NCBI RefSeq assembly: GCF_003001935.1
Contig: NZ_PVNG01000006.1
Coordinates: 1-64,000, forward strand
From: Nonomuraea fuscirosea
GTDB taxonomy: Bacteria; Actinomycetota; Actinomycetes; Streptosporangiales; Streptosporangiaceae
DNA: 64,000 bases
Direction: 5' to 3'
Under the pieces are notes generated by a model, which saw only the letters and a program-made list of their open reading frames with translations, ran no database searches and was not told the DNA's origin. The position numbers and the translations under genes were made by a program. Below are positions 33,263-42,572 of the stretch, one piece after another (position 1 is the first letter of the stretch; every line of letters begins with the position of its first letter).

Positions 33263-34810
33263 ATGGCTTCGACCGGGCGGGTGGCGGCGATAACGTGGTC
33301 AAGCGTGAAAGGCGAATTCGCCGCCGGCGCGGTGCCCCTGACCTTCGGCGACCATTACGCGATCCGTCTGGGCGCGGGGGCGGTGCACGACTCCCGCATG
33401 CACTGCGGCCTCGCCGTCCGCCTCCCGGGCCCGCCGCCCGAGCCCGGGTCGCTGCGCGAACTCGTCGCGGAACGGGTGCGCGTGGCGGCCCCCGCACTGA
33501 CCTACCGGCCGGCCGGGCGAGGACGGAACGCGTACTGGGAGCCGGACCCCGGGTTCGACGCCGCCGACCACGTCGAGTTCCATCGGCTGCCGCGCGGGGC
33601 CGGGGCGTACCAGGCGGTCGTGGACGCCATGCGGCTGCGGCCGCTGTCCTGGGAGCGACCGCTGTGGAGCCTGATGGTGCTGTACGGCGAGCCGGGGGAG
33701 GGGCACGTCATCTGCTACCGGGCGCACCACGCGTTCCAGGACGGCATGGGAGTCGTGGCCGCCGCCCGCGCCCTGCTCGGCACCGGCACGTTGCCCGCAC
33801 CCACGGGCGCGGGCGATGGTCGTGGCGGTGACGATGGTCGTGGCGGTGACGTGGGCGGTGGAGGCGGCGGTAGCAGCGCCGGTGCCGGTGCCGGTGGCGG
33901 TGCCGAACGGGGATGTGGTGCCGGACCGGTGTACCGGGGGTCGCCGGGTCCGGCCCGGCGCGCGCTCGCCGACCTGGGCCGCCTGGCGGCGGCTTCGCCC
34001 CCGTGGTTCGCCACGCACCCGGACCCCGGCGAGAGCACCGGCGACGGTCCCCGGCTGGAGGTGGCGAACCTGGACCGGGCGGCGTTCGACGCCGTCTCCC
34101 GGGCCACCGGCGCCAGCATCGCGCAGATCGGCCTCGCCCTCGTCACCGGCGCCCTGCGCACCTGGAACCAGCCGTCCATGGACGGCGGGCCGGCCCTGGA
34201 CGGACACGGGCAGCCGGCGGCCGGCCCGCGAGGTGAGTCGCGGGCCGGGCAGGCGGCCGGTCCATCGGCGGGGCCGCCGGACGAATGGCCCGTGGGACCG
34301 CCAAGGGGACTGTCGAGGGGGCTACCGGTGGGGTTGCCGGTGGGGCTGGTCGGGCATCGGGAGCACACCGGGCTCGGCAACCACACCGGGCTGCTCCCCA
34401 TCACCCTGCCCTGCGACGAGCCGTCCCCCGCGGCCAGGCTCGAACGGATCGCCGAGCAGACCACGATCACGCGGATCGGTCACGCCCGCCGGTCCGCCCG
34501 CCGCCTGTACGGGCTGCCCGCCGCCGTGGCCGTGCCGATGTTGCGGCTGCTGTCGCCGCTGCTCGGCCGGGGCTTCCCCCGCCGGCTCGGCGCCACCGCC
34601 CTGCCCGTGCCCAGGGACCTGGCCGGTCAGGGCGAGGTGTTCGCGGTCCCCGGCCTGCCGCCGGCCCTGGCCGGCATGGTCGTGATCCTGCCCGCCGGCG
34701 CGAACGTGGCGATCTCGGCGGTGTTCGACCCCCGCGTCGCCCGTACGGAGGAGTTCCCCGAACTGCTGCGGCGGGAGCTCACGGAGTCGCTCGCGCCGGC
34801 CACCAGATGA
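33263..34810 (+). CDS. Wax ester synthase/diacylglycerol acyltransferase-like protein
   Basis: 515 residues from ATG 33263; a GTG at 33305 gives a start closer to the family. The acyltransferase motif HHxxxDG is present as HHAFQDG, preceded by RPLWSLMVLYGE. Late blocks GLGNHTGLLPITLPCDEP and NVAISAVFDP match the WS/DGAT C-terminal domain. The family joins acyl-CoA to an alcohol or diacylglycerol at the membrane surface. Two low-complexity inserts interrupt it, a Gly/Asp-rich run near residues 184-220 and a GLPVGLPVGL run near 350-362, both in frame. TATAGT at 33238-33243 is a likely -10. The end overlaps the convergent MMPL gene by 32 bases. Confidence 0.82.
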   Translation: MASTGRVAAITWSSVKGEFAAGAVPLTFGDHYAIRLGAGAVHDSRMHCGLAVRLPGPPPEPGSLRELVAERVRVAAPALTYRPAGRGRNAYWEPDPGFDAADHVEFHRLPRGAGAYQAVVDAMRLRPLSWERPLWSLMVLYGEPGEGHVICYRAHHAFQDGMGVVAAARALLGTGTLPAPTGAGDGRGGDDGRGGDVGGGGGGSSAGAGAGGGAERGCGAGPVYRGSPGPARRALADLGRLAAASPPWFATHPDPGESTGDGPRLEVANLDRAAFDAVSRATGASIAQIGLALVTGALRTWNQPSMDGGPALDGHGQPAAGPRGESRAGQAAGPSAGPPDEWPVGPPRGLSRGLPVGLPVGLVGHREHTGLGNHTGLLPITLPCDEPSPAARLERIAEQTTITRIGHARRSARRLYGLPAAVAVPMLRLLSPLLGRGFPRRLGATALPVPRDLAGQGEVFAVPGLPPALAGMVVILPAGANVAISAVFDPRVARTEEFPELLRRELTESLAPATR

Positions 34811-36806
34811 CCCGCCCCAGGTGGTGGGCGAGCGCGGGCACCAGGAACGAGCGCACGACCACGGTGTCGATGACGACCCCGATCGCCACCAGCAGCCCGA
34901 GCTGGACGATCGGCACCAGCGGCAGCACGGTCAGCACGAAGAACGCCGCCGCCAGCACCACGCCCGCCGCGGTGATCACCCCGCCGGTCGCCCGCAGCGC
35001 GTGCAGGGTGGCCTCGCGGGTGTCGAGGCGCATGGACTCCTCGCGTACGCGGGCCATCAGGAAGATGTTGTAGTCGATGCCGAAGGCGATGAGGAAGACG
35101 AACGCGTACAGCGCGAACGAGGCGTCCATGACGGGATAGCCGAGGAACTGGGTGAACAGCGCCGAGCAGAGCCCCAGCGTGGCGGCGAACGACAGCACGA
35201 CCGTGCCCATCAGCAGCAGCGGCGCCACCAGCGAGCGCAGCAGGACGACCAGGATCAGCCCCACGACCAGCAGGATCAGCGGCACGACGAGGTAGGCGTC
35301 GTCGACGGCGGCGTTCTTGACGTCGAGCAGTTCGCTGGTGAACCCGCCGATCAGCGCCGCGCCGCCGGCGACGCCGCGTACGGACGCGCGCAACTGCTCC
35401 ACCAGGCGCTGGGCTTCCGGCGTGTTGGGCTCGGCGGCGAGCACCACGTCGATGCCGCGCCACCGCGCGGGCGGCCCCGGCCGCACGGAGACGACCCCCT
35501 CCGACCGCCGGGCGGCCTCGGCCACCGCGGCGCTCCTGTCCTGCCTGGCCAGGACCACCACGGGAGCGCTGGCGGGATAGTGCCGCTTCAGCGCGTCGTA
35601 GCCGGCCACGGAGTCGGTACGCATGGTGAACAGCGCCGACGGCGGGATGCCCGAGGCGTCCAGCGTGGTCAGCCCCAGGCACAGCAGCGTCAGCAGCAGC
35701 GCCGAGCCCGCCCAGGACAGCCGGGGGCGCTGGCCGACGAAACCGGCGACGCCCCGCCACAGCCCGTCGCGGGCGGCCTCGCCGGGACGCGGCACGCTGG
35801 GCCAGAACGCCCGCCGCCCGCCCAGCAGCATCAGCGCGGGCAGCAGCGTCACCATCACCACCATCGTGATCACGATGCCGGCGGCGGCGGCCGCGCCGAT
35901 CGAGCGCAGCGCGTTGGTGTCGGCCACCACCAGGCAGCCCACGCCGCCCGCCACCGTGAGGGCCGAGGCGACGACCGTGCGGATGCCTCCCGACAGCGCG
36001 TCCTTCAGCGCGGCCCGCTCGTCGGCCGTCACCCGCAGCCGCTCCCGGTAGCGGGCCACGAGCAGCAGCGCGTAGTCGGTGGCCACCCCGAACACCAGGA
36101 CGGTGAAGATCTCGGGCGTGGCCGCCCGCAGCGTCATCACCCCGGCCCGGGCGAGCGCGTAGACCGCCGCCGCCGAGCAGATGTAGGCCACCACCACGGC
36201 CAGCATCGGGATCACCCACAGCACGGGGCTGCGGTAGACGGCCAGCAGGACCAGCAGCACCACGCCCACGCTCAGCGCCAGCAGGGTGCCGTCGACGTGG
36301 CCGAAGGAGTCGACGTAGTCGGCGGCGGCCCCGACGGCGCCGCTCACATAGGTGACCAGCCCGGGCGGGCCACCCTCCGCGGCGATCCTGCGCAGCTCCT
36401 CGGCGACCGGGCTGACCAGCACGCCGGGCTTGCCGGAGACGAGCACGGTCGTCTGCAGGGCGCGGCCGTCGGCGCTGGGGACGGGGTCGGAGGCCGTGCC
36501 GAGCACGTTGGGGACGGCGATGAAGCGGCGCAGGTCCTTCCTGGCCGCCTTGAGGTCGCCGGCCTGGAGCGGCCCGTCACGCTCGTAGATCACGAGCGCG
36601 GGCACCACCCTGCCGTCCTGTTTCGCCAGCAGGTCGAGCACGCGGGCCGACTCGGCGCCCCTGGCCAGCATGGAGGTGCCGCTGGTGACGCGTACGTCGT
36701 CGAGCGGCCCGCCCGCCAGGAGGGCCACCGCGGCGACGGCCACCCAGCCGAGCACCACACCGGCCGCAATTCTCCGCACAACCGCCATACGAAACAAAAA
36801 CGACAA
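34779..36806 (-). CDS. MMPL-family lipid exporter
   Basis: 675 residues, two homologous halves of about six membrane segments each with a large outside loop after the first helix. Proton-relay motifs: GVATDYALLLVARYRE in the first half and AFGIDYNIFLMARVRE in the second, the DY pairs typical of RND/MMPL pumps. In actinobacteria these proteins export complex lipids. Placement back to back with an acyltransferase and near the oxoamine synthase operon suggests export of the local lipid product. ATG 36806. The C-terminus ends soon after the last helix, as in shorter non-mycobacterial MMPLs. Confidence 0.93.
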   Translation of the reverse strand: MSFLFRMAVVRRIAAGVVLGWVAVAAVALLAGGPLDDVRVTSGTSMLARGAESARVLDLLAKQDGRVVPALVIYERDGPLQAGDLKAARKDLRRFIAVPNVLGTASDPVPSADGRALQTTVLVSGKPGVLVSPVAEELRRIAAEGGPPGLVTYVSGAVGAAADYVDSFGHVDGTLLALSVGVVLLVLLAVYRSPVLWVIPMLAVVVAYICSAAAVYALARAGVMTLRAATPEIFTVLVFGVATDYALLLVARYRERLRVTADERAALKDALSGGIRTVVASALTVAGGVGCLVVADTNALRSIGAAAAAGIVITMVVMVTLLPALMLLGGRRAFWPSVPRPGEAARDGLWRGVAGFVGQRPRLSWAGSALLLTLLCLGLTTLDASGIPPSALFTMRTDSVAGYDALKRHYPASAPVVVLARQDRSAAVAEAARRSEGVVSVRPGPPARWRGIDVVLAAEPNTPEAQRLVEQLRASVRGVAGGAALIGGFTSELLDVKNAAVDDAYLVVPLILLVVGLILVVLLRSLVAPLLLMGTVVLSFAATLGLCSALFTQFLGYPVMDASFALYAFVFLIAFGIDYNIFLMARVREESMRLDTREATLHALRATGGVITAAGVVLAAAFFVLTVLPLVPIVQLGLLVAIGVVIDTVVVRSFLVPALAHHLGRVIWWPARATP

Positions 36807-36952
36807 TTCCCGCCCACCTCCGGCCTCGATGCTGAAAAGTGCCGGCCGGCACGTGGACCCATGATTCCCTGTCTCAACTGAACGCCCGCACGCGGAGACT
36901 CCTTTTTACGTCATGCCCGAAGCGAAATAAGCGCCAGATGTCCGATGAATGG

Positions 36953-37942
36953 TCAACTCTTCACTCGCAGGTCGGCGAAGAGCGCACGATGGTCGGACCC
37001 CGGCACGTCGAACACCCGCACACTTGCCGCCGCCGACCGCGCGTCCGTCAGCACGTGGTCGATGGTCACCAGCGGCGGCAGCGAGCGTCCGTGCGGCCAG
37101 GTGGGGACGAGCCCCTGCCCGGTGGCCGCCGCCGCGTCGGTGTAGCCGGTGTCCAGCAGCCGGCGGAGCACCGCGTGGTCGAGCGTCGCGTTGAAGTCGC
37201 CCGCCAGGATCCGCGGCGGCCCCGACGAGGGCGCGGGCGGGAGCGCGGCGACCCCGGCCGCCCACTCCGGCACCGTACGGGGCACCGGCGCGACCGGATG
37301 CACGACCACGATCTCCACCGGCGAGCCGCCGGGCAGCGCCACCTCGACCACCGGCATGTGGTGCCCGACCGGCTTGAACAGGCCGGTCCGCTCGGTCAGG
37401 GGGTAGCGGGAGTACACGCCGCTGCCCTCGGGGCCGCGGAAGTCCGCCCGGCCGACGTGGTACGGCAGCAGCCGCTCCAATCCGGCGGCCGACAGCCGGT
37501 CGCGTACCGCGTACGTGAGCTCCTGGATGCTCAGGACGTCCACGTCGAGCCTGCGTACCAGATCGACGATCACCGCCGCGTCGCCGCGCCCGCCGTTGAG
37601 GTTGGCCGTCAGCACCCGCAACGCCCGACCTCCGGAGGCCCCGTCGCCCGGGATCGCCCGCGGCAGCACGAACCAGGCCAGGCCGGCACACACCACCAGC
37701 AGGATCGCGATCGCGGCCCGGCTCCTGACGGCGACCGCGACCACCAGCGCGACCAGCGCCGCCACCCCGAAGTAGGGGGTGAAGGAGACCAGCGGCACCA
37801 GCAGCGGGCCCGCCTCCCACCCGCCGGCCCGCATGGCCGTCCCCGCCGCGAACAGCACGCTCACCCCGATGACCGCCCGGCCCCGCCACACCCGGCGGGG
37901 CCGCGCCGCCCCCGCCGTCTCCACGTCGTCTCGCACCAGCAC
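36953..37942 (-). CDS. Membrane-anchored endonuclease/exonuclease/phosphatase-family protein
   Basis: 329 residues from a GTG at 37942 (a second GTG at 37936 is possible). Three hydrophobic segments occupy residues 20-105. Then the EEP fold: VLTANLNGG, VDVLSIQELT (metal Glu), VVHPVAP, LAGDFNAT (catalytic Asp/Asn), TIDHVLT and SDHRALFADL (catalytic His). The active domain would lie outside the membrane. EEP proteins cleave phosphodiesters in nucleic acids or in lipids such as sphingomyelin and phosphoinositides. The lipid setting makes a phospholipid-type substrate attractive, but the motifs do not decide. Confidence 0.85.
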   Translation of the reverse strand: MLVRDDVETAGAARPRRVWRGRAVIGVSVLFAAGTAMRAGGWEAGPLLVPLVSFTPYFGVAALVALVVAVAVRSRAAIAILLVVCAGLAWFVLPRAIPGDGASGGRALRVLTANLNGGRGDAAVIVDLVRRLDVDVLSIQELTYAVRDRLSAAGLERLLPYHVGRADFRGPEGSGVYSRYPLTERTGLFKPVGHHMPVVEVALPGGSPVEIVVVHPVAPVPRTVPEWAAGVAALPPAPSSGPPRILAGDFNATLDHAVLRRLLDTGYTDAAAATGQGLVPTWPHGRSLPPLVTIDHVLTDARSAAASVRVFDVPGSDHRALFADLRVKS

Positions 37943-38273
37943 AGACGGCCACGTTAGGCGGCCATTCTTAACGCCGGATGAGGAGCGTTCCGCACCCCGG
38001 ATGAGAACCGCTCCCGCGCCCGGTCGGCGTACGCCGGATGAAGGCTCTCCCGCCGTCACAGCGCGCCGGATGAGGACTCTTCCCGCGAGCCCGGTCGGCG
38101 CACGCCGGGGGTGGGCATGACGGTTCCCGTGGACGAGCGGGAAAGGGGACGGCGGCCGGGCCAGGCCGCCGCGATCCCGCCGATCCGCGCGGTGGCCCGG
38201 TTGCGGGGCCGCCAGTACGCCGGCGGCAGCGCGGGAGCGGCGCCGGCCACGACCAGAACGGAGTCTTCCTGAT
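37943..38273. repeat. Intergenic region with dispersed CCGGATGA repeats
   Basis: This 331-base gap between divergent genes contains CCGGATGA at 37974, 37997, 38034 and 38066, and CCCGGTCGGCG at 38019 and 38090 (71 bases apart). Longer stretches around them are alike, for example CTCCCGCGCCCGGTCGGCG and TTCCCGCGAGCCCGGTCGGCG. The pattern looks like decayed tandem duplications. The right-hand 100 bases lead to the arabinofuranosidase gene with GGAG nine bases before its ATG. No gene is visible on either strand. Confidence 0.6.
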
Positions 38274-39893
38274 ATGCCAGTCCCCAGTCCCGAGGCCGTC
38301 GTCACCGTCGACACCCGCCGGCCGTCGGGCCGCCTCGACGACGACGTCTACGGGCACTTCCTGGAGTCGGCCTTCTTCGGCAACATCGACGGCGGGGTGT
38401 TCGACGAGGGCTCGCCCCTGTCGATCGGCGAGCCCGGCCTGCTGCGCGGCGTGCGTACGGACGTGCTGGCGCTCTGCCGCGAGCTCGGGCCCGGCCCGAT
38501 CCGCTGGCCGGGCGGCAACTTCACCTCGGCCTACCACTGGGAGGACGGCGTCGGCCCCAGGGACGAGCGGCCCAGCAGGCTGGAGCTGGCCTGGGGCGGG
38601 CGGGAGTCCAACCGGTTCGGCACCGACGAGTTCCTGGCCTGGTGCGAGGCGGTGGGCGCGGAGCCGTACCTGGTGCACTCGGCGCGGGACGTGGACGAGG
38701 CGGTGCGCTGGATCGAGTACACCAACTCCGCCAGGGACACCACGCTCACCGCGCGCCGGGCGCGCAACGGCCGGATCGAGCCGTGGAAGGTGCGTTTCTG
38801 GGGCGTCGGCAACGAGGTCTACGGCCCGTGGCAGATGGGCCACCGCACGGCCGGGCAGTACGCCGCCGCGGCCCGCGAGCACGCCCTGTTCATGCGCCTG
38901 GTCGACCCGGACGTCAAACTGGTCGGGGTCGGCATCCCGTGGCGGCAGGAGGAGTGGACGCGGCCCCTGCTCAAGCGGGCCGGCTCGCTGCTCGACTACC
39001 TGTCCCTGCACCTGTACGGGGCCGGCACGCACCTGTGGACCGGCGACGACTACGACGCCGTGGTGGCCCAGTCGCTCTACTTCGAGCGCGAGATCCACGC
39101 CTACTCCCAGCTCGTCACCGCCCTCGCCCATGACGCCGGCCTGGACCGGCCGCCGGCGCTCGCGCTGGACGAGTGGACGATGCGTCATCTCGAACCCGCC
39201 GCCTGGCCGGAGCCGATGCCCGGCGACGACGGCGGCGTCGCCCCGCGCGAGACCACCGTTCCCGGCGGCGATCCCGGGGCCGTGCGGGTGAACCGGTGGA
39301 GCCCCAGGACCGTCGCCGACGCGCTCTTCTGCGCCGGCGTCTTCCACGCCATCCACCGCACCGCCGGCCTGCCCGCCCCCGTCGCCATGGCCAACCCGGT
39401 CAACCTGGTCAACGCCAACGGCCTTGTGGTCGCCCGGCCCGGCGGCGCGGTGCGTTCGGCGATCCACCCCATCTGGCACCTCTACCGGCACCACACCGGC
39501 CGCACCGTGCTGCCCTGCCAGGTCGAGGGCCCGGCACGGACCGCCTCGGTCGTCCTCGGGGACAACCGGGGGCCGGACGGCAGCCTGCTCACCGCGCCCA
39601 TGACCGTCCCGTACCTGGACGTCTCGGCCACCCGCGCCGACGACGGCTCGGTACGCGTCGCCGTGATCAACCGGCACCGCTCCGCCACCGTACGCCTGCG
39701 CCTCGTCCTCGACGACGCCGCCCCGCCCGCCACCGCCCGGATCCGCGAGGTGGGCGCCGACGTGCCCGACCTCGGCGCGGCCAACACGCTGACCGCGCCG
39801 GACACGATCGCCGTCCGCGACCTCGGCCCGGTCGAGGCCGCCGACGGCAGATGGGCCGTTCCACCGCACTCGGTGACCGTCCTGTCCCTGTGA
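38274..39893 (+). CDS. GH51-family alpha-L-arabinofuranosidase
   Basis: 539 residues. GH51 marks: GHFLESAFFGNIDGG near the N-terminus, IRWPGGNFTSAYHW, acid/base Glu181 in GVGNEVYG, and nucleophile Glu300 in LDEWT. A C-terminal beta-sandwich region follows (VRVAVINRHR, PHSVTVLSL). It lacks a signal peptide, as is usual for GH51 enzymes that trim imported arabino-oligosaccharides. GNIDGG is a little different from the common YGGI pattern. No transporter is adjacent, but either sugar importer in the window could feed it. Confidence 0.9.
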   Translation: MPVPSPEAVVTVDTRRPSGRLDDDVYGHFLESAFFGNIDGGVFDEGSPLSIGEPGLLRGVRTDVLALCRELGPGPIRWPGGNFTSAYHWEDGVGPRDERPSRLELAWGGRESNRFGTDEFLAWCEAVGAEPYLVHSARDVDEAVRWIEYTNSARDTTLTARRARNGRIEPWKVRFWGVGNEVYGPWQMGHRTAGQYAAAAREHALFMRLVDPDVKLVGVGIPWRQEEWTRPLLKRAGSLLDYLSLHLYGAGTHLWTGDDYDAVVAQSLYFEREIHAYSQLVTALAHDAGLDRPPALALDEWTMRHLEPAAWPEPMPGDDGGVAPRETTVPGGDPGAVRVNRWSPRTVADALFCAGVFHAIHRTAGLPAPVAMANPVNLVNANGLVVARPGGAVRSAIHPIWHLYRHHTGRTVLPCQVEGPARTASVVLGDNRGPDGSLLTAPMTVPYLDVSATRADDGSVRVAVINRHRSATVRLRLVLDDAAPPATARIREVGADVPDLGAANTLTAPDTIAVRDLGPVEAADGRWAVPPHSVTVLSL

Positions 39894-39992
39894 ACGCGAG
39901 CCGGAACGGAACAGAGACGCCCACGGTCAGAGGCGTGGGGGCCACCGTTCACTAGCGTGACGAGTGGCCCGCACCCCCAGGGAAGGTCCGCG

Positions 39993-42563
39993 ATGCCACC
40001 CGACACCCCGGACCCGCCACCCGCGGACCCCGTGCCCGTCGGCCGAGTGTCGCGCGGTTCTCTGGGGGTGGCGCCTTCTCGGCGGGGGCGGCGCCGGGTC
40101 AGGCCGGTTGTCGTGCTGGCCGTGCTGGTGGTGATGTTGCTGGTCGTCGTGGGTGGGCTGGTGGTCGTGAACGTCGCCGCCCGGGGCGAGCTTGATCGTG
40201 TCCGCGTTCAGCGTGACCAGGCGCTCAGCCGACAGCTCAGCGCGCAGAGCCGGGCCATGGCCGTCGCATCGCCGCAGTTGGCCAGGCTGCTTGCTGTCGC
40301 CGCCGCCCGGATCATGCCCGGGTCCGCTGAGGCCGGGGCGGCCGTTCGCGCGGCCACGGTGACGCCGCAGCCGGCCGTGCTGGGTGGGTTCCCCGGGGAG
40401 ATGCACGCCGTCGCGTTCGGTCCCGACGGTGCGACCCTGGCCGCTGCCGGTCGCGGCACGCCGCTGCGTCTGTGGGAGACGGCCGGCCTGACCCCCGTTG
40501 CCTGGCCACAGGGGGAGAGGGGGACGAAGCAGGGCGAACCAGGGCAGAGCGAGACCGGGCAGGGGGAACCCGGCCAAGGGGAGCCAGGGGAGGAGGAAGC
40601 GGGTGGGCGGTCGGAGGGTGGGATGGAGGACGGGATGGCGGTGGCGTACAGCCGCGACGGCCGTCATCTCACCGTCGCGTCGGCGACCGGGCGGGTGCGC
40701 GTGTGGGACACCCGTACCCGCGAGAGCTGGAGCGGTGGTGAGACCGCTCCGTGGAGCCGGCGCTGGGCCGCGTTCAGCCCCGACGGGAGGCTGCTGGCCA
40801 CGACGAGCGGCTCCACCGGCGCCTCCCGCCTGTGGGACGTCGGCTCGGGCAGGCCGGTGGCCGCGCTGCACTCCCTCGACGGCGCCCCGGGACCGGTCGC
40901 GTTCAGCCCGGACGGGTCGCTGCTCGCGGCCGCGTATCCGGGCGGGCTCATCAGGACGTTCGACGTCGCCTCGGGCAGGCTGACGGGAGACCCGCTGCGG
41001 CCGGTCCGGGGGAGTGTCGTGCCGGAGCCGCGCGAGGAGGCGGGCGCGCTCGCGTTCGGGCCGGGCGGCAGGATCCTGGCCGGCACCACGGGCAGTGAGC
41101 ACATCCAGCTCTGGAACGTCGCCACCAGGCGCGCCATCGGCCGGCCGCTCACCGGCCACACCGGCCTGATCACCTCGGCGGCCTTCAACTCCGACGGGAG
41201 CGTTCTGGCCACGGCCGGCCAGGACGCGACGATCAGGCTGTGGGACGTGCGCGCCCGCCGCCCGCTCGGGGAGCCGCTGACCGGGCACACGCACGCCGTC
41301 AACGCCGTCGCCTTCAGCCCCGGCGGCGGTCTGCTGGCCAGCGCGGGCGCCGACGCGACCGTGCGCCTGTGGCGGATCCCGCGTGGCGTCCGGCACCGGC
41401 TCACCCTGCCGGGCACGGGCGGCGCAGGCGGCGAGGTCCCGGCCGACCGGCCGATGCCCGACCGCTGGTACGAGCGGCAGGACACCACCCAGGCCGTCCT
41501 GAGCGCCGACGCGAGCAGGCTCGTGGTCCAGCCGTACGACGCGACGACGCCCGGGTCCGGTGCCGTGTGGTCATGGGACGTGCGGCGGCCCCGCCGGCTC
41601 GGCGAACGGCTGCGCATCCGGCCCGACGACCTCGTGGACGGCATGGCCCTCACCCCGGACGGCCGCGTGCTGGCGGCTTCCGGCTCCGACGACGCCGCCC
41701 GCGGCCTGAACACCACCGTCCTCGACGGCCCCACCTCGATCCGCGGCCGCCCCCTCGCCTACAGCCCGGACGGCCGCCTCCTGGCCACGGAGATCGAGAA
41801 CGAGAGCGACGGGACACCAGGCCAGGAGTCGGGTGGGGTTCTGATCTGGTCGTCTAAGGCCGGCGGGCAGGTAAAAGGCGGGCCGGTCGGGTATGCGGGG
41901 CGGGTGACGGCGGCGGCCTTTGATCCGCGTGGCGTGTTGCTGGCTGTGGGCACCTCGGACGGTTCCGTGTCGGTGTGGGATGTGGCGGCCGGCCGTTCGC
42001 GGGGCACGGTGCGGGCCCACGCCTTGCCGGTGACCTCGCTGGCCTTCGCGCCGGACGGCGGTCTGCTCCTGTCGGGCGGCGAGGACCAGCGGGCCCGGCT
42101 CTGGGACGTGGCCACCGCCCGTCCCCACGAAGCCCCGCCAAGCGTCCGCCCTCACGAAGCCCCGCTCACCGCCCGCCCCCACGGGGCCTCGCTCATCGGT
42201 CACACCGGGCAGGTCCGCGCTGTGGCCTTCGCCCCGGATGGGACGGTCTTCGCCACCGGCGGTCAGGATCGCACCGTGCGGTTGTGGGACACCGCCACCG
42301 GCCGGCCCCTGGGGCCGCCGCTGGCCGGGCACGGTGGTGAGGTGCGGGCGCTGGCGTTCACCCGCGACGGCAGGGAGCTGGTGGTGGCGGTGGCCGACCT
42401 CGTGCAGGTGACCGGGGATGCGTACGCCGTCTGGAAGTGGGACACCGCTGCGCTGACCGGCGACGTGACGGCCACGGCCTGTGCCCAGGCGGGGCGCTCG
42501 TTGACCCGCGAGGAGTGGGCGGCCTTCGTGCCCGGCCTGCCGTACCGGGACGTCTGCCCGTGA
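39993..42563 (+). CDS. Membrane-anchored WD40-repeat protein
   Basis: 856 residues from ATG 39993 with GGAAGG upstream. One membrane segment (PVVVLAVLVVMLLVVVGGLVV, about residues 38-60) is followed by a short charged helix and ALSRQLSAQSRAMAVASPQLARLLAVAA. That junction is typical of the C-terminal half of STAND NTPase or kinase proteins that carry WD40 domains, but here no NTPase or kinase precedes it. About ten or more WD40 blades follow, each with an AFSPDG and a RLWD-type end. Low-complexity inserts lie near residues 170-210 (GEPGQ units) and 711-738. Probably a surface scaffold; partner unknown. Confidence 0.85.
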   Translation: MPPDTPDPPPADPVPVGRVSRGSLGVAPSRRGRRRVRPVVVLAVLVVMLLVVVGGLVVVNVAARGELDRVRVQRDQALSRQLSAQSRAMAVASPQLARLLAVAAARIMPGSAEAGAAVRAATVTPQPAVLGGFPGEMHAVAFGPDGATLAAAGRGTPLRLWETAGLTPVAWPQGERGTKQGEPGQSETGQGEPGQGEPGEEEAGGRSEGGMEDGMAVAYSRDGRHLTVASATGRVRVWDTRTRESWSGGETAPWSRRWAAFSPDGRLLATTSGSTGASRLWDVGSGRPVAALHSLDGAPGPVAFSPDGSLLAAAYPGGLIRTFDVASGRLTGDPLRPVRGSVVPEPREEAGALAFGPGGRILAGTTGSEHIQLWNVATRRAIGRPLTGHTGLITSAAFNSDGSVLATAGQDATIRLWDVRARRPLGEPLTGHTHAVNAVAFSPGGGLLASAGADATVRLWRIPRGVRHRLTLPGTGGAGGEVPADRPMPDRWYERQDTTQAVLSADASRLVVQPYDATTPGSGAVWSWDVRRPRRLGERLRIRPDDLVDGMALTPDGRVLAASGSDDAARGLNTTVLDGPTSIRGRPLAYSPDGRLLATEIENESDGTPGQESGGVLIWSSKAGGQVKGGPVGYAGRVTAAAFDPRGVLLAVGTSDGSVSVWDVAAGRSRGTVRAHALPVTSLAFAPDGGLLLSGGEDQRARLWDVATARPHEAPPSVRPHEAPLTARPHGASLIGHTGQVRAVAFAPDGTVFATGGQDRTVRLWDTATGRPLGPPLAGHGGEVRALAFTRDGRELVVAVADLVQVTGDAYAVWKWDTAALTGDVTATACAQAGRSLTREEWAAFVPGLPYRDVCP

Positions 42564-42572
42564 GAAGCGCGG

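Noticed and set aside
33263..34810. WS/DGAT as a pseudogene
   Set aside because: The low-complexity inserts looked like damage, but both are multiples of three, the frame stays open, and HHAFQDG and the C-terminal blocks are intact.
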